Shown here: positions 1 to 7,579 of the stretch, piece by piece
Numbering within the stretch: position 1 is the first letter of the stretch
Layout of the letters: each line of letters starts with the position of its first letter
NCBI GenBank assembly: GCA_017534745.1
Contig: JAFXVX010000006.1
Span: 1 to 57,546 of the forward strand
Direction: 5' to 3'
From: Bacteroidales bacterium
Lineage (GTDB): Bacteria > Bacteroidota > Bacteroidia > Bacteroidales > UBA932
Length of the DNA stretch: 57,546 bases
Notes under the pieces: generated by a model
What the model saw: the letters and a program-made list of their open reading frames with translations, nothing else
The model's database searches: none
What the model was told of the DNA's origin: nothing
Position numbers and translations under genes: made by a program

Positions 1-63
1 AACGTGGCCGATAGTACCGATGTTGACATGCGGTTTGGTTCTCTGGAATGTTTCTTTTGCCAT
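1..63 (-). CDS. tuf: Elongation factor Tu, N-terminal fragment
   Basis: The first 21 codons read [20 protein letters not shown] then V, the standard start of EF-Tu, the GTPase that delivers aminoacyl-tRNA to the ribosome. The rest lies beyond the window edge, so the G1 loop and other GTPase motifs are not visible. It follows four tRNA genes on the same strand, the well-known tRNA-tufB arrangement, and is probably co-transcribed with them from the promoter near 516-546. The start is the ATG ending at 63. Confidence 0.95.
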   Translation of the reverse strand, partial: MAKETFQRTKPHVNIGTIGHV

Positions 64-104
64 AATATTATGAGTTAAGTGTTTCTTTTTTACACAAAAA
101 ATTG

Positions 105-176
105 AGCCGATGATGAGAATTGAACTCATGACCTCATCCTTACCAAGGAGGCGCTCTACCCCTGAGCTACATCGGC
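105..176 (-). tRNA. tRNA-Thr (anticodon GGT)
   Basis: Cloverleaf on the minus strand with acceptor GCCGATG/CATCGGC, T-loop TTCAATT and anticodon loop TTGGTAA, giving anticodon GGT. No CCA is clearly encoded. It is the tRNA gene nearest tuf. Confidence 0.93.
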
Positions 177-183
177 TTTTTTG

Positions 184-256
184 AGCGGAAAACGAGGTTC
201 GAACTCGCGACCCTCAGCTTGGAAGGCTGATGCTCTACCAACTGAGCTACTTCCGC
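184..256 (-). tRNA. tRNA-Gly (anticodon TCC)
   Basis: Acceptor GCGGAAG pairs with the 3' CTTTCCGC-like arm. The anticodon loop CTTCCAA gives anticodon TCC, and the T-loop is TTCGAAC. It is the third gene of the Thr-Tyr-Gly-Thr cluster in transcription order. Confidence 0.93.
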
Positions 257-267
257 GCGCTGGATAG

Positions 268-349
268 TGGGCAGGGAGGGATTCGAACCCCCGAAGGCTT
301 AGCCAACAGATTTACAGTCTGCCCGTTTTGACCACTTACCTACCTACCC
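268..349 (-). tRNA. tRNA-Tyr (anticodon GTA)
   Basis: An 82-nt tRNA with a long variable arm (class II, expected for bacterial Tyr). Acceptor GGGTAGG pairs with CCTGCCC (one G-T pair), the anticodon loop CTGTAAA gives GTA, and the discriminator is A. It is the second gene of the cluster in transcription order. Confidence 0.94.
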
Positions 350-404
350 GATATTTCAAAGTTTCCGGCCACTGGTGGCCACTTTTCCGGCTTTCCGGCC
401 CTTG

Positions 405-478
405 AGCCGATGGAGGGATTCGAACCCACGACCCCGAGATTACAAATCACGTGCTCTGGCCAACTGAGCTACATCGGC
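405..478 (-). tRNA. tRNA-Thr (anticodon TGT)
   Basis: Acceptor GCCGATG/CATCGGC is the same as in the distal Thr tRNA. The anticodon loop TTTGTAA gives TGT. It is the first gene of the cluster after the promoter at 516-546. The spacer 350-404 to tRNA-Tyr contains a small hairpin (GGCCAC/GTGGCC at 367-380). Confidence 0.93.
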
Positions 479-515
479 GACGCTCGTTTTCACCCCCTTT
501 CGGAAAAAGGGACTG

Positions 516-546
516 CAAAGATAGTCAATTATTCTTAATCTCCAAA
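516..546 (-). promoter_or_regulatory. Bacteroidota-type promoter of the tRNA-tuf operon
   Basis: The minus strand carries TTTG (543-546), exactly 19 nt, then TATCTTTG (516-523), matching the TTTG-N19-TAnnTTTG consensus of the primary sigma factor in this phylum. It lies between the dxs stop and the first tRNA and points at the tRNA cluster. Confidence 0.75.
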
Positions 547-552
547 AAATTT

Positions 553-2439
553 TTAACTTTTTATCATCTGGAGGAGAAGGTCCAGAATGCTTTCGGTGTC
601 GATGCCGCATTCTTCCCTCTGGACGCCCTGGGGGGCGTTTGCGATGAATCTGTCGGGGATGCCGGCGCCCTTGATGACGGGGCTGCCTGGGCGCCCGGCG
701 AAGTACTCCGAGACGGCGCTGAAAAGACCGCCCTTGAGGGCCCCGTCTTCGACCGTGAGGATGGCCTTGCAGGAGGAGACTTCTTCGAGGATGGAGGTGT
801 CGAGAGGTTTCAGGAAACGTATGTCATAGACAGAGGGCTCGAGACCGGTCTCGTCGAGGCATTTTTCTGCGGCTTCCGCTGCGCGGCAGGCGCATGGGCC
901 AAGGGCCAGGACGGCCACTCTGGAGCCTTTTCTGAGACATTCGCCCTTGCCGGGCTGCAGGGCGGTGAAGGGGACGTCCTTCCAATCGACGCCTTCCCCG
1001 CACCCGCGCGGATACCTTATTATATATGGTCCCCTGGAATTTTCGAGGGCGCTGTACATGAGATTCTTCAGTTCGAGCTCGTTGCGCGGAGCGGCGATGG
1101 TCGTCCCAGGGATACTGCGGTAGGCGGCGAGATCGAAACAGCCGTGGTGGGTCGCGCCGTCTTCGCCGACGAGGCCGGCCCGGTCGAAACAGAGGACGAC
1201 CGGCAGGCCCTGGAGGGCGACATCGTGGATGATGCAGTCGTAGGCCCTCTGGGAGAACGACGAATAGATATTGCAGAAGGGCTTCATTCCTCCCGCGGCG
1301 AGGCCCGCGGAGAAGGTCACCGCGTGCTCTTCTTCTATGCCTACGTCGAAAAAGCGCTCCGGTATCGCCTGCTCAAGGGCGGTCATGCCGCAGCCGGAGG
1401 CCATCGCAGGCGTAATTCCAACCACTTTCGGGTCCATTTTCGCCAGTTCCACGAGCACCTCGCCGAAGACGTCCTGGTAGCGGGCCGCAGGGTAGTTGGA
1501 CTTCACCCTCTCGCCGGTCGCAGGGTCGAACCTGCCCGGGGCGTGCCAGGTGACGGGGTCCATTTCGGCGGGGGCGTATCCCTTGCCCTTTGTCGTGATG
1601 CAGTGGAGGATACGCGGGCCTTTGAGATCCTTGAGCCTTCTCAGGGTCTGCGTGACCTGGCCTATGTCGTTGCCGTCGATGGGGCCGAAATAGCGGAAGC
1701 CGAGGGCCTCGAAGATAGCGCCGCCGCTACCTCTGACGAGGTTCGACTTGGTGTCCGTGACCTTCTTCTGGACCCACTCGCGGATACGGCCCTCACCGAG
1801 GGCGTTCCAGATGCGGGATTTCATCTTGTTGTAGGTCGGGTCGGTCGTTATCTTGAGAAGGTAGTTGTGGAGACCTCCGCTGGCTTCGTCAATCGATATG
1901 TTGTTGTCGTTGAGAATGATAAGGAGGTCGGCCAGGGCCGCTCCTGTGTTGTTGAGGCCTTCCCATGCGAGGCCGCCGGTGAGGGCTCCGTCGCCGATGA
2001 CGGCGACCACCTTCTCTCCGCTCCCGGAGAGCCTTGCCGCCTCGGCCAGCCCCAGCGCCGCCGATATCGACGTCGAGGAATGCCCTGCGCCGAATGCATC
2101 ATAGGGGCTTTCGCTCCTGAGCGGGAAGCCGCTGATACCTCCCTCGGTCCGCATCCGCTTGAACTGTTCCTTCCTCCCCGTCAGGATCTTGTGGGCATAG
2201 GCCTGGTGACCCACGTCGAAGACGATCTTGTCTTTCGGCGTGTCGAACACGTAGTGCAGCGCAGTGATTATCTCAACCGCCCCGAGGCTCGATCCGAGGT
2301 GTCCCGGATTCTTCGAGCAGCAATCCACCATGTACTCACGGAGCTCTGCGCAGAGTTCCTTCAGTTCCTTCTCGGGGAGCTTCCTCAGGTCCTCCGGCGT
2401 CTCCACCTTGTCCAGTATGCTGTATTTCTTTTCTGTCAT
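553..2439 (-). CDS. dxs: 1-deoxy-D-xylulose-5-phosphate synthase
   Basis: Thiamine-diphosphate enzyme that condenses pyruvate and glyceraldehyde 3-phosphate to DXP, the first step of the MEP isoprenoid pathway, in the cytoplasm. The 628 residues match the usual family length. Visible landmarks are GHQAYAHKILTGR near the start, the ThDP/Mg motif GDGALTGG...NDNNIS around residues 145-180, and a transketolase-like central domain with DRAGLVGEDG and THHGCFD. The ATG at 2439 gives MTEKKYSIL. A dispersed repeat lies 18 bp upstream, between this gene and the preceding lipoprotein. The gene stops just before the tRNA-tuf promoter, and no hairpin terminator is obvious. Confidence 0.96.
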   Translation of the reverse strand: MTEKKYSILDKVETPEDLRKLPEKELKELCAELREYMVDCCSKNPGHLGSSLGAVEIITALHYVFDTPKDKIVFDVGHQAYAHKILTGRKEQFKRMRTEGGISGFPLRSESPYDAFGAGHSSTSISAALGLAEAARLSGSGEKVVAVIGDGALTGGLAWEGLNNTGAALADLLIILNDNNISIDEASGGLHNYLLKITTDPTYNKMKSRIWNALGEGRIREWVQKKVTDTKSNLVRGSGGAIFEALGFRYFGPIDGNDIGQVTQTLRRLKDLKGPRILHCITTKGKGYAPAEMDPVTWHAPGRFDPATGERVKSNYPAARYQDVFGEVLVELAKMDPKVVGITPAMASGCGMTALEQAIPERFFDVGIEEEHAVTFSAGLAAGGMKPFCNIYSSFSQRAYDCIIHDVALQGLPVVLCFDRAGLVGEDGATHHGCFDLAAYRSIPGTTIAAPRNELELKNLMYSALENSRGPYIIRYPRGCGEGVDWKDVPFTALQPGKGECLRKGSRVAVLALGPCACRAAEAAEKCLDETGLEPSVYDIRFLKPLDTSILEEVSSCKAILTVEDGALKGGLFSAVSEYFAGRPGSPVIKGAGIPDRFIANAPQGVQREECGIDTESILDLLLQMIKS

Positions 2440-2456
2440 GTCGTACTAAGCCTCAT

Positions 2457-2484
2457 TGTCATTTCGAGCGCAGCCGAGAAATCT
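2457..2484. repeat. Dispersed repeat copy A (between lipoprotein and dxs)
   Basis: A full copy of the dispersed repeat (TGTCATTTCGAGCG then CAGCCGAGAAATCT on the plus strand). It sits in the gap between two minus-strand genes. On the minus strand its first two bases (AG) form the last two bases of the TAG stop codon of the upstream lipoprotein gene. Confidence 0.85.
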
Positions 2485-3748
2485 ACTGCCGCACGGCACG
2501 GACGGGGGCGCCGTCAGCGCGGTCACGATTGTTGACAAACGGGGGATCGAGGACAGCGGGGTCTCTGCCACTGTCAAGATATGTGAGCGTATAAAATGCG
2601 CTGGCATAAGCTTCAGTACCTTGCAGTGCCGGCGAGGCGCTCCAATAAAAGCAGGAGGTCCCTTCGTAGCCGTATGAGTTGTAATAGTAGCCGGCCGAGG
2701 GAAGGAAAATAGAGTTGCCGTTCTGTTTGCTCACGAATAGAACGCCGTTTTTCCCTTTATACCGCGTCTTGTAGGCGATGCATTTCGCACCGAGTTCGTC
2801 TGAGAACTCCGCGCGGGTCGGCATCCGCCAGGGAGATCCGAGGTTGGCGGTGGCTGCGTCCCTGCTGGACGGAAGGACAGTGGGAATGTCGGTGTACGGG
2901 TTATCCAGCGGCCAGGTGGACCGCTGCGAGGTCTCTCCCCACATGAAGAATTTTCCATACTGCTCCGGGGAGGATGCTCCCACATTGCAGGAAGCCCACT
3001 TGACCGATGTGCCGAGATCGACAGGGTTACCGGACGTGGGCCCGGGGACGGTGAACGATTTGACCTCGCCTTCACGGACGTATTCATCCCCCAAAAGTGG
3101 ATCAACCTCGATTTTATAATAATATGTCACCCCTACCTGAGGCGGTGCAAATGTCTTTGAAAAGGACTTTTCGCCGGCACTCATAAGGAACGTAGGGACC
3201 GTTTGGTCAAGTTGGTTCTGCGATGTCCCATAATGGAAGATGCAGGCGTACGAGGGAGAGTCTCCGTCAACCGTAATGTGTCCTTTCAGCTCAACCTCAA
3301 CGGGGCTTTTGACCTCTGCCTCGTCGGTGTAGGCCTGAAGCGTGCAATCCGGGGTGGTGAAGGAAAGTATCTCTCCGACGAATTGTTCCGCATCGGCGGA
3401 CACTCCGCCTGTGTGGAAATAGGATCTGAAATAATATGTTGTGGCGGGCTTTACAGTTGTCTTTATTTTATAGAATCCCCCTTCTTCCCAGGTGTTGTAA
3501 TTATCTTCCTGAATTCTTTTATTGCCGAAGTTTGACTCCAGATTGTTTCTGTTCGTGTTCATAAAGAAACCATATGTGCCCGATTTCTCCGTGGAGTGGT
3601 ATCCACTCAGGGTAACAAGGTAGAATGTCACATCTTCGACACCTATGGTCACGGTGTCTTTCCCGGCAAAAGGGTCCTTCTCGTCCTTACGGCATGAGGA
3701 AGCCACGACCAAAAGCGCGGCAAGAAGGACACAAACAACTCTTTTCAT
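2483..3748 (-). CDS. Lipoprotein with C-terminal FISUMP-type domain
   Basis: A 421-residue predicted lipoprotein. The signal peptide ends in the lipobox VASSC (Cys at about 19) followed by RKDEKD, so it is probably exported and acylated. The middle (about 30-235) looks like two beta-sandwich modules with phrases such as TTYYFRSYF and GVTYYYKIEV. The C-terminus (about 240-421) carries VDLGTSVKWASCNVGAS, FFMWGET, LGSPWRMPTRAEF, SAGYYY and a final PVRAVRQ. That pattern is seen in the FISUMP / major-paralogous-domain family of Bacteroidota surface proteins, whose role is unknown. The protein at 23486-24427 is a paralogue. The TAG stop at 2483-2485 overlaps dispersed repeat copy A. Confidence 0.8.
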   Translation of the reverse strand: MKRVVCVLLAALLVVASSCRKDEKDPFAGKDTVTIGVEDVTFYLVTLSGYHSTEKSGTYGFFMNTNRNNLESNFGNKRIQEDNYNTWEEGGFYKIKTTVKPATTYYFRSYFHTGGVSADAEQFVGEILSFTTPDCTLQAYTDEAEVKSPVEVELKGHITVDGDSPSYACIFHYGTSQNQLDQTVPTFLMSAGEKSFSKTFAPPQVGVTYYYKIEVDPLLGDEYVREGEVKSFTVPGPTSGNPVDLGTSVKWASCNVGASSPEQYGKFFMWGETSQRSTWPLDNPYTDIPTVLPSSRDAATANLGSPWRMPTRAEFSDELGAKCIAYKTRYKGKNGVLFVSKQNGNSIFLPSAGYYYNSYGYEGTSCFYWSASPALQGTEAYASAFYTLTYLDSGRDPAVLDPPFVNNRDRADGAPVRAVRQ

Positions 3749-3812
3749 TATATAATTTACTGATTATAAGCCATTTTACCGCCCCTCGAAAAAATTTCGC
3801 AAACGGCTTTCG

Positions 3813-3820
3813 CAAAAATA
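3813..3820 (-). promoter_or_regulatory. Probable -7 element for the FISUMP lipoprotein
   Basis: TATTTTTG on the minus strand fits TAnnTTTG and lies about 65 nt upstream of the lipoprotein start. The matching -33 TTTG is not clear, so the call is tentative. Confidence 0.4.
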
Positions 3821-3877
3821 CGTATTATCTGCGTAAAAACATAATTCCCCATGGCCTGGGAGTGCAAGCGTCGGGGC

Positions 3878-5248
3878 TCAGGCGCTGGCGAAAAGGGAGC
3901 GGACGAGGGCGGGGATGTCGGCGACTTTGACGACCTCGATGCCAGTGGGCTTTTTGTCGAAACGACTGTATTTGGAGACGTATATCTCGCGGAAGCCGAG
4001 GCGGCCGGATTCGGCGGCGCGGCGCTCAACCTGCGAGACAGGGCGGATCTCACCGCTGAGGCCGACTTCGCCGGCGAAGCAGACATCGCCGGGGATCGGG
4101 TAGTCGAAGTTGGACGACAGCACAGCGGCGATGACGGCAAGGTCGCAGGCCGGGTCCGTGATGCGCAGCCCGCCGGCCATGTTGAGAAACACGTCCTTCT
4201 GGCTGAGGCGGAAGCCGGCACGGCGCTCGAGCACGGCGAGGAGCATATTGAGGCGGCGGACGTCGAAGCCGGTCGCGGAGCGCTGGGCGGTCCCGTAGGC
4301 GGCGGAGCTCACGAGGGCCTGGACCTCGAAGAGGAACGGCCGGGCGCCGTCGAGCATCGCGCTGACCGCCGTGCCGCTGAGGCCTTCTTCGTGGACCGGC
4401 ATGAGCAGTTCGGAGGGGTTATCCACTTCGCGAAGCCCAGTCCCGGTCATCTCGAAGACCGCCAGTTCGGCTGTCGAGCCGAAGCGGTTCTTGATGCTGC
4501 GGAGAACTCTGTAGGGACCTTTGTTTTCACCCTCGAACTGAAGAACCACGTCCACGATGTGCTCGAGGAGCTTCGGGCCGGCGATAGCGCCTTCCTTGGT
4601 GATGTGGCCTATGAGGATGACGGGGATGCCGCTCTCCTTTGCAAAGCGAAGGAGGGTCGCCGCGACCTCCTTTATCTGCGAGACGCTTCCCGCAGTCGAG
4701 TCTACGCCCTGGCAATACATCGTCTGGACCGAGTCCACGACCATAAGATCCGGCGCAATCTCCTGGGCTTCGGCTATGATGTTGTCCATCAGGGTCTCGC
4801 TGTAGATGTAGCACGACGAGACGTCGCCGCCGAGGCGGTCGGCCCTCATCTTGACCTGCGAGACACTCTCTTCACCGGTGACATACAGCGTCTTAAGCGA
4901 CGGGCAGCCGAGGGGCAGCTGGAGGGAGAGGGTGGACTTGCCGATTCCCGGCTCGCCGCCGATCAGCACGAGCGATCCCTTCACGATGCCGCCGCCGAGG
5001 AGCCTGTCCACCTCGGCACTGCCGAGAGACACCCTGTCCTCGCTACCGGAGACGACAGAGCCGAGTTTCACCGGCTTCCGTCCCTGTCCGGGAACAGAGG
5101 CGGTCCGCCTCGAGACGGTGCCCGTCGCCACAGTCTGCTCCACCATCGTGTTCCATTCCCCGCAGGCGGGGCATTTTCCCATCCACTTGGGGCTCTCGTT
5201 TCCGCAGTTTGAGCAGAACCAGAGCGTCTTAGTCTTCGCTGATGCCAT
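3878..5248 (-). CDS. radA: DNA repair protein RadA
   Basis: RecA-like ATPase that helps process recombination intermediates and branch migration. In order: an N-terminal four-cysteine zinc finger (CSNCGNESPKWMGKCPACG, residues 12-30), the Walker A loop GGEPGIGKST near residue 97, the RadA-specific KNRFG motif near residue 252, and a C-terminal Lon-protease-like domain (GFDVRRLNMLLAVLERRAG onward). The 456 residues are normal for the family. The start is the ATG at 5248. It follows queH by 5 bp and probably shares its transcript. Confidence 0.96.
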   Translation of the reverse strand: MASAKTKTLWFCSNCGNESPKWMGKCPACGEWNTMVEQTVATGTVSRRTASVPGQGRKPVKLGSVVSGSEDRVSLGSAEVDRLLGGGIVKGSLVLIGGEPGIGKSTLSLQLPLGCPSLKTLYVTGEESVSQVKMRADRLGGDVSSCYIYSETLMDNIIAEAQEIAPDLMVVDSVQTMYCQGVDSTAGSVSQIKEVAATLLRFAKESGIPVILIGHITKEGAIAGPKLLEHIVDVVLQFEGENKGPYRVLRSIKNRFGSTAELAVFEMTGTGLREVDNPSELLMPVHEEGLSGTAVSAMLDGARPFLFEVQALVSSAAYGTAQRSATGFDVRRLNMLLAVLERRAGFRLSQKDVFLNMAGGLRITDPACDLAVIAAVLSSNFDYPIPGDVCFAGEVGLSGEIRPVSQVERRAAESGRLGFREIYVSKYSRFDKKPTGIEVVKVADIPALVRSLFASA

Positions 5249-5253
5249 TGCTA

Positions 5254-5856
5254 TTACCGTTCTTCGCTAATGCTGTAATTTTCACTGTACGGACAACCGC
5301 AGTAAAGCTGGTTGTAGAATTGTTGTTCTTTAATGATTGCGGAGCGGCGCTCTTGGAGACCACCCTTGCGCCAGTTGCGGCCCCACCAGACGACGCCGGG
5401 ATATCGGGCGCACACCTCCTCGCCAGCCGCGTCGACCTGGGCGAGATCCTTCCAGCGGGAGGACGCGAGAGTCGTCGCCAGCACGCTAAAGCCGTGCTCC
5501 GACGCATACGCCGCCGCCCTTTCCAGACGGAAGCGGAAGCACACGCTGCATCGCCGCCCCCTTTCCGGCTCATCTTCCAGCCCCTTCACAGCCTCCAGCC
5601 AGGCCGCTGGGGCGTATTCGTCACACACCACCTCGAGCCCGAACAGCGCCGCGTACCGAAGCACCTCGGCATACCGTTTCTCAAACTCCGCCGCCGGAAA
5701 GATATTCGAGTTGGAGAAAAACAGCACCGGACGTATTCCGCCCTGTACAAGACTCTCCACAATCGCCCCGGAGCACGGCGCGCAGCACACGTGCAGTAGC
5801 ACCTTCCCCTCCTCGGGCGGCACCTCGCCGACTGTATTTCTCTTCTTTCCAGACAT
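5254..5856 (-). CDS. queH: Epoxyqueuosine reductase QueH
   Basis: Predicted QueH (formerly DUF208), the non-cobalamin enzyme that reduces epoxyqueuosine to queuosine in tRNA. The 200-residue protein has the adjacent cysteines of the family (LLHVCCAPCSG near residue 25), RCSVCFRFRLERAA in the middle, SSRWKDLAQVD, and the C-terminal YCGCPYS motif. These cysteines bind the iron-sulfur and metal centre in characterised members. The start MSGKKRN at 5856 is preferred over an upstream in-frame ATG six codons earlier, because the conserved part begins soon after. radA follows at once. Confidence 0.9.
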   Translation of the reverse strand: MSGKKRNTVGEVPPEEGKVLLHVCCAPCSGAIVESLVQGGIRPVLFFSNSNIFPAAEFEKRYAEVLRYAALFGLEVVCDEYAPAAWLEAVKGLEDEPERGRRCSVCFRFRLERAAAYASEHGFSVLATTLASSRWKDLAQVDAAGEEVCARYPGVVWWGRNWRKGGLQERRSAIIKEQQFYNQLYCGCPYSENYSISEER

Positions 5857-5891
5857 ACCCTGCAAAGTAAGCAATTTTTACGGAAAAATGT

Positions 5892-5899
5892 TACCTTTG
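5892..5899 (+). promoter_or_regulatory. Probable -7 element for the MFS gene pair
   Basis: TACCTTTG matches TAnnTTTG, 36 nt before the ATG of the first MFS gene. The -33 region is AT-rich without a clear TTTG. Confidence 0.5.
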
Positions 5900-5934
5900 T
5901 CCTTTGCGGAAAATATTGAAAATACTATACAGTT

Positions 5935-7575
5935 ATGTCTGAAACAGTTCAAAAGACTCTGAGGGATTCCGCCGCGCTGCGGTGGACGGCCCTGTTGCTG
6001 CTCGCGATGGCGATGTTCTGCTCGTACATTTTCATGGACATCCTTTCCCCGATCAAGGACCTGATGCAGGAGACCCGCGGGTGGGATTCCACGGCATTCG
6101 GGACTATGCAGGGTTCGGAGGTGTTCCTCAACGTCTTCGTATTCTTCCTCATATTCGCGGGGATTATACTGGACAAGATGGGCGTGCGGTTCACCGCCGT
6201 TCTTTCGGCCGCGGTGATGCTTGTCGGCGCCTGCATCAAATGGTTCGCTGTGTCCGAGTCCTTCATGGGCACCGGCCTTGAGGCCTGGTTTACTAACCAT
6301 CTCAACTATATCCCGCTCTTCGACGAGCTGGGGGTGTCGCCGTTCTACAAGGGGATGCCGGCATCCGCAAAGGTCGCTGCCTGCGGCTTTATGATATTCG
6401 GATGCGGCTGTGAAATGGCCGGTATTACTGTGAGCCGCGGTATCGTAAAATGGTTCAAGGGTCGTGAAATGGCGCTTGCGATGGGCTCTGAGATGGCTCT
6501 CGCGCGGCTCGGCGTCGCGACCTGTATGATCTTCTCGCCCTTCTTCGCAAAGCTCGGAGGCCACATCGACGTCTCCCGCAGCGTCGCTTTCGGCGTGGTG
6601 CTTATGTGCATCGCTCTGATGATGACGATAGTCTATTTCTTTATGGACAAGAAGCTCGACGAGCAGACAGGCGAGGCCGAGGAGAAGGACGACCCGTTCC
6701 GGATCAAGGACATCGGGACGATCCTCTCCGACGGCGGATTCTGGATTGTGGCCCTGCTGTGCGTGCTTTACTACAGCGCCATTTTCCCTTTCCAGAAATA
6801 CGCTGTCAATATGCTCCAGTGCAACCTCACGCTCAATGAGCCGGCCGCCGGTTCGTTCTGGGCCAGCTCCAGCGTGACTATCATCCAGTATGTTATCATG
6901 CTGGTCGTGGCCGTCACCGGTTTCATAAGCAATTTCCAGAAGGACAAGGTCAAGCAATATATCTTCCTCGGCATATCTTTCGTCGCGCTCATAGTCTATT
7001 GCTATATGGGATACATGAGGCAGAGCGCGGAGTCGATCTTTGCGGTGTTCCCGCTGCTGGCGGTGCTGATTACCCCCATCCTCGGCAACTACCTTGACCA
7101 CAAGGGTAAGGGGGCTTCGATGCTTGTGCTCGGATCCATCCTCCTGATTGCCTGCCACCTGACTTTTGCATTCATACTGCCTCTGTTCAAGGGCAACGCC
7201 GTCGGCGGAGCCATCGTTGCCTACGTGACGATCCTCGTGCTGGGTTCCAGCTTCTCGCTGGTGCCGGCTTCCCTGTGGCCTTCCGTGCCGAAACTCGTTG
7301 ATGCCAAGGTGATTGGCTCGGCTTACGCCCTTATTTTCTGGATACAGAATATCGGCCTCTGGCTCTTCCCGCTTCTCATCGGCAAGGTCCTCGACAAGAC
7401 CAATCCCGGTGTCTCCGACCCGACCCAGTTCAACTACACGGCTCCGCTCGTGATGCTTGCGTGCCTCGGCGTCGCTGCGCTCGTGCTCGGTCTCGTGCTG
7501 AAGGTCGTCGATCGCAAAAAGAAACTCGGCCTCGAGGAGCCCAACATCAAGCCTGAGGCTGCTGCTGCGGAGTAG
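5935..7575 (+). CDS. Major facilitator superfamily transporter (first of a pair)
   Basis: A 546-residue polytopic inner-membrane protein with about 12 hydrophobic segments. The MFS signature between TM2 and TM3 reads GIILDKMGVRFT, and a second-half equivalent reads GNYLDHKGKGASM. The central loop is acidic (DEQTGEAEEKDDPFRIKDIG). Compared with typical MFS carriers it has long extra-membrane loops, for example about residues 105-140. It is followed 4 bp later by a paralogue of the same architecture, and both share GSEIAG/CEMAG, IVKWFKGREMALAMG-type and LVPASLWPSVPKLV motifs. The two proteins may be a redundant or paired uptake system. Substrate cannot be told from the sequence. Confidence 0.85.
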   Translation: MSETVQKTLRDSAALRWTALLLLAMAMFCSYIFMDILSPIKDLMQETRGWDSTAFGTMQGSEVFLNVFVFFLIFAGIILDKMGVRFTAVLSAAVMLVGACIKWFAVSESFMGTGLEAWFTNHLNYIPLFDELGVSPFYKGMPASAKVAACGFMIFGCGCEMAGITVSRGIVKWFKGREMALAMGSEMALARLGVATCMIFSPFFAKLGGHIDVSRSVAFGVVLMCIALMMTIVYFFMDKKLDEQTGEAEEKDDPFRIKDIGTILSDGGFWIVALLCVLYYSAIFPFQKYAVNMLQCNLTLNEPAAGSFWASSSVTIIQYVIMLVVAVTGFISNFQKDKVKQYIFLGISFVALIVYCYMGYMRQSAESIFAVFPLLAVLITPILGNYLDHKGKGASMLVLGSILLIACHLTFAFILPLFKGNAVGGAIVAYVTILVLGSSFSLVPASLWPSVPKLVDAKVIGSAYALIFWIQNIGLWLFPLLIGKVLDKTNPGVSDPTQFNYTAPLVMLACLGVAALVLGLVLKVVDRKKKLGLEEPNIKPEAAAAE

Positions 7576-7579
7576 TCCT

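Noticed and set aside
451..2535. A 694-codon open frame on the plus strand
   Set aside because: It is the antisense of dxs, shows no family motifs, and covers a tRNA gene; GC-rich codon use keeps the opposite strand open.
3851..5212. A 453-codon plus-strand open frame
   Set aside because: It is the mirror of radA, which has full zinc-finger and ATPase motifs on the minus strand.
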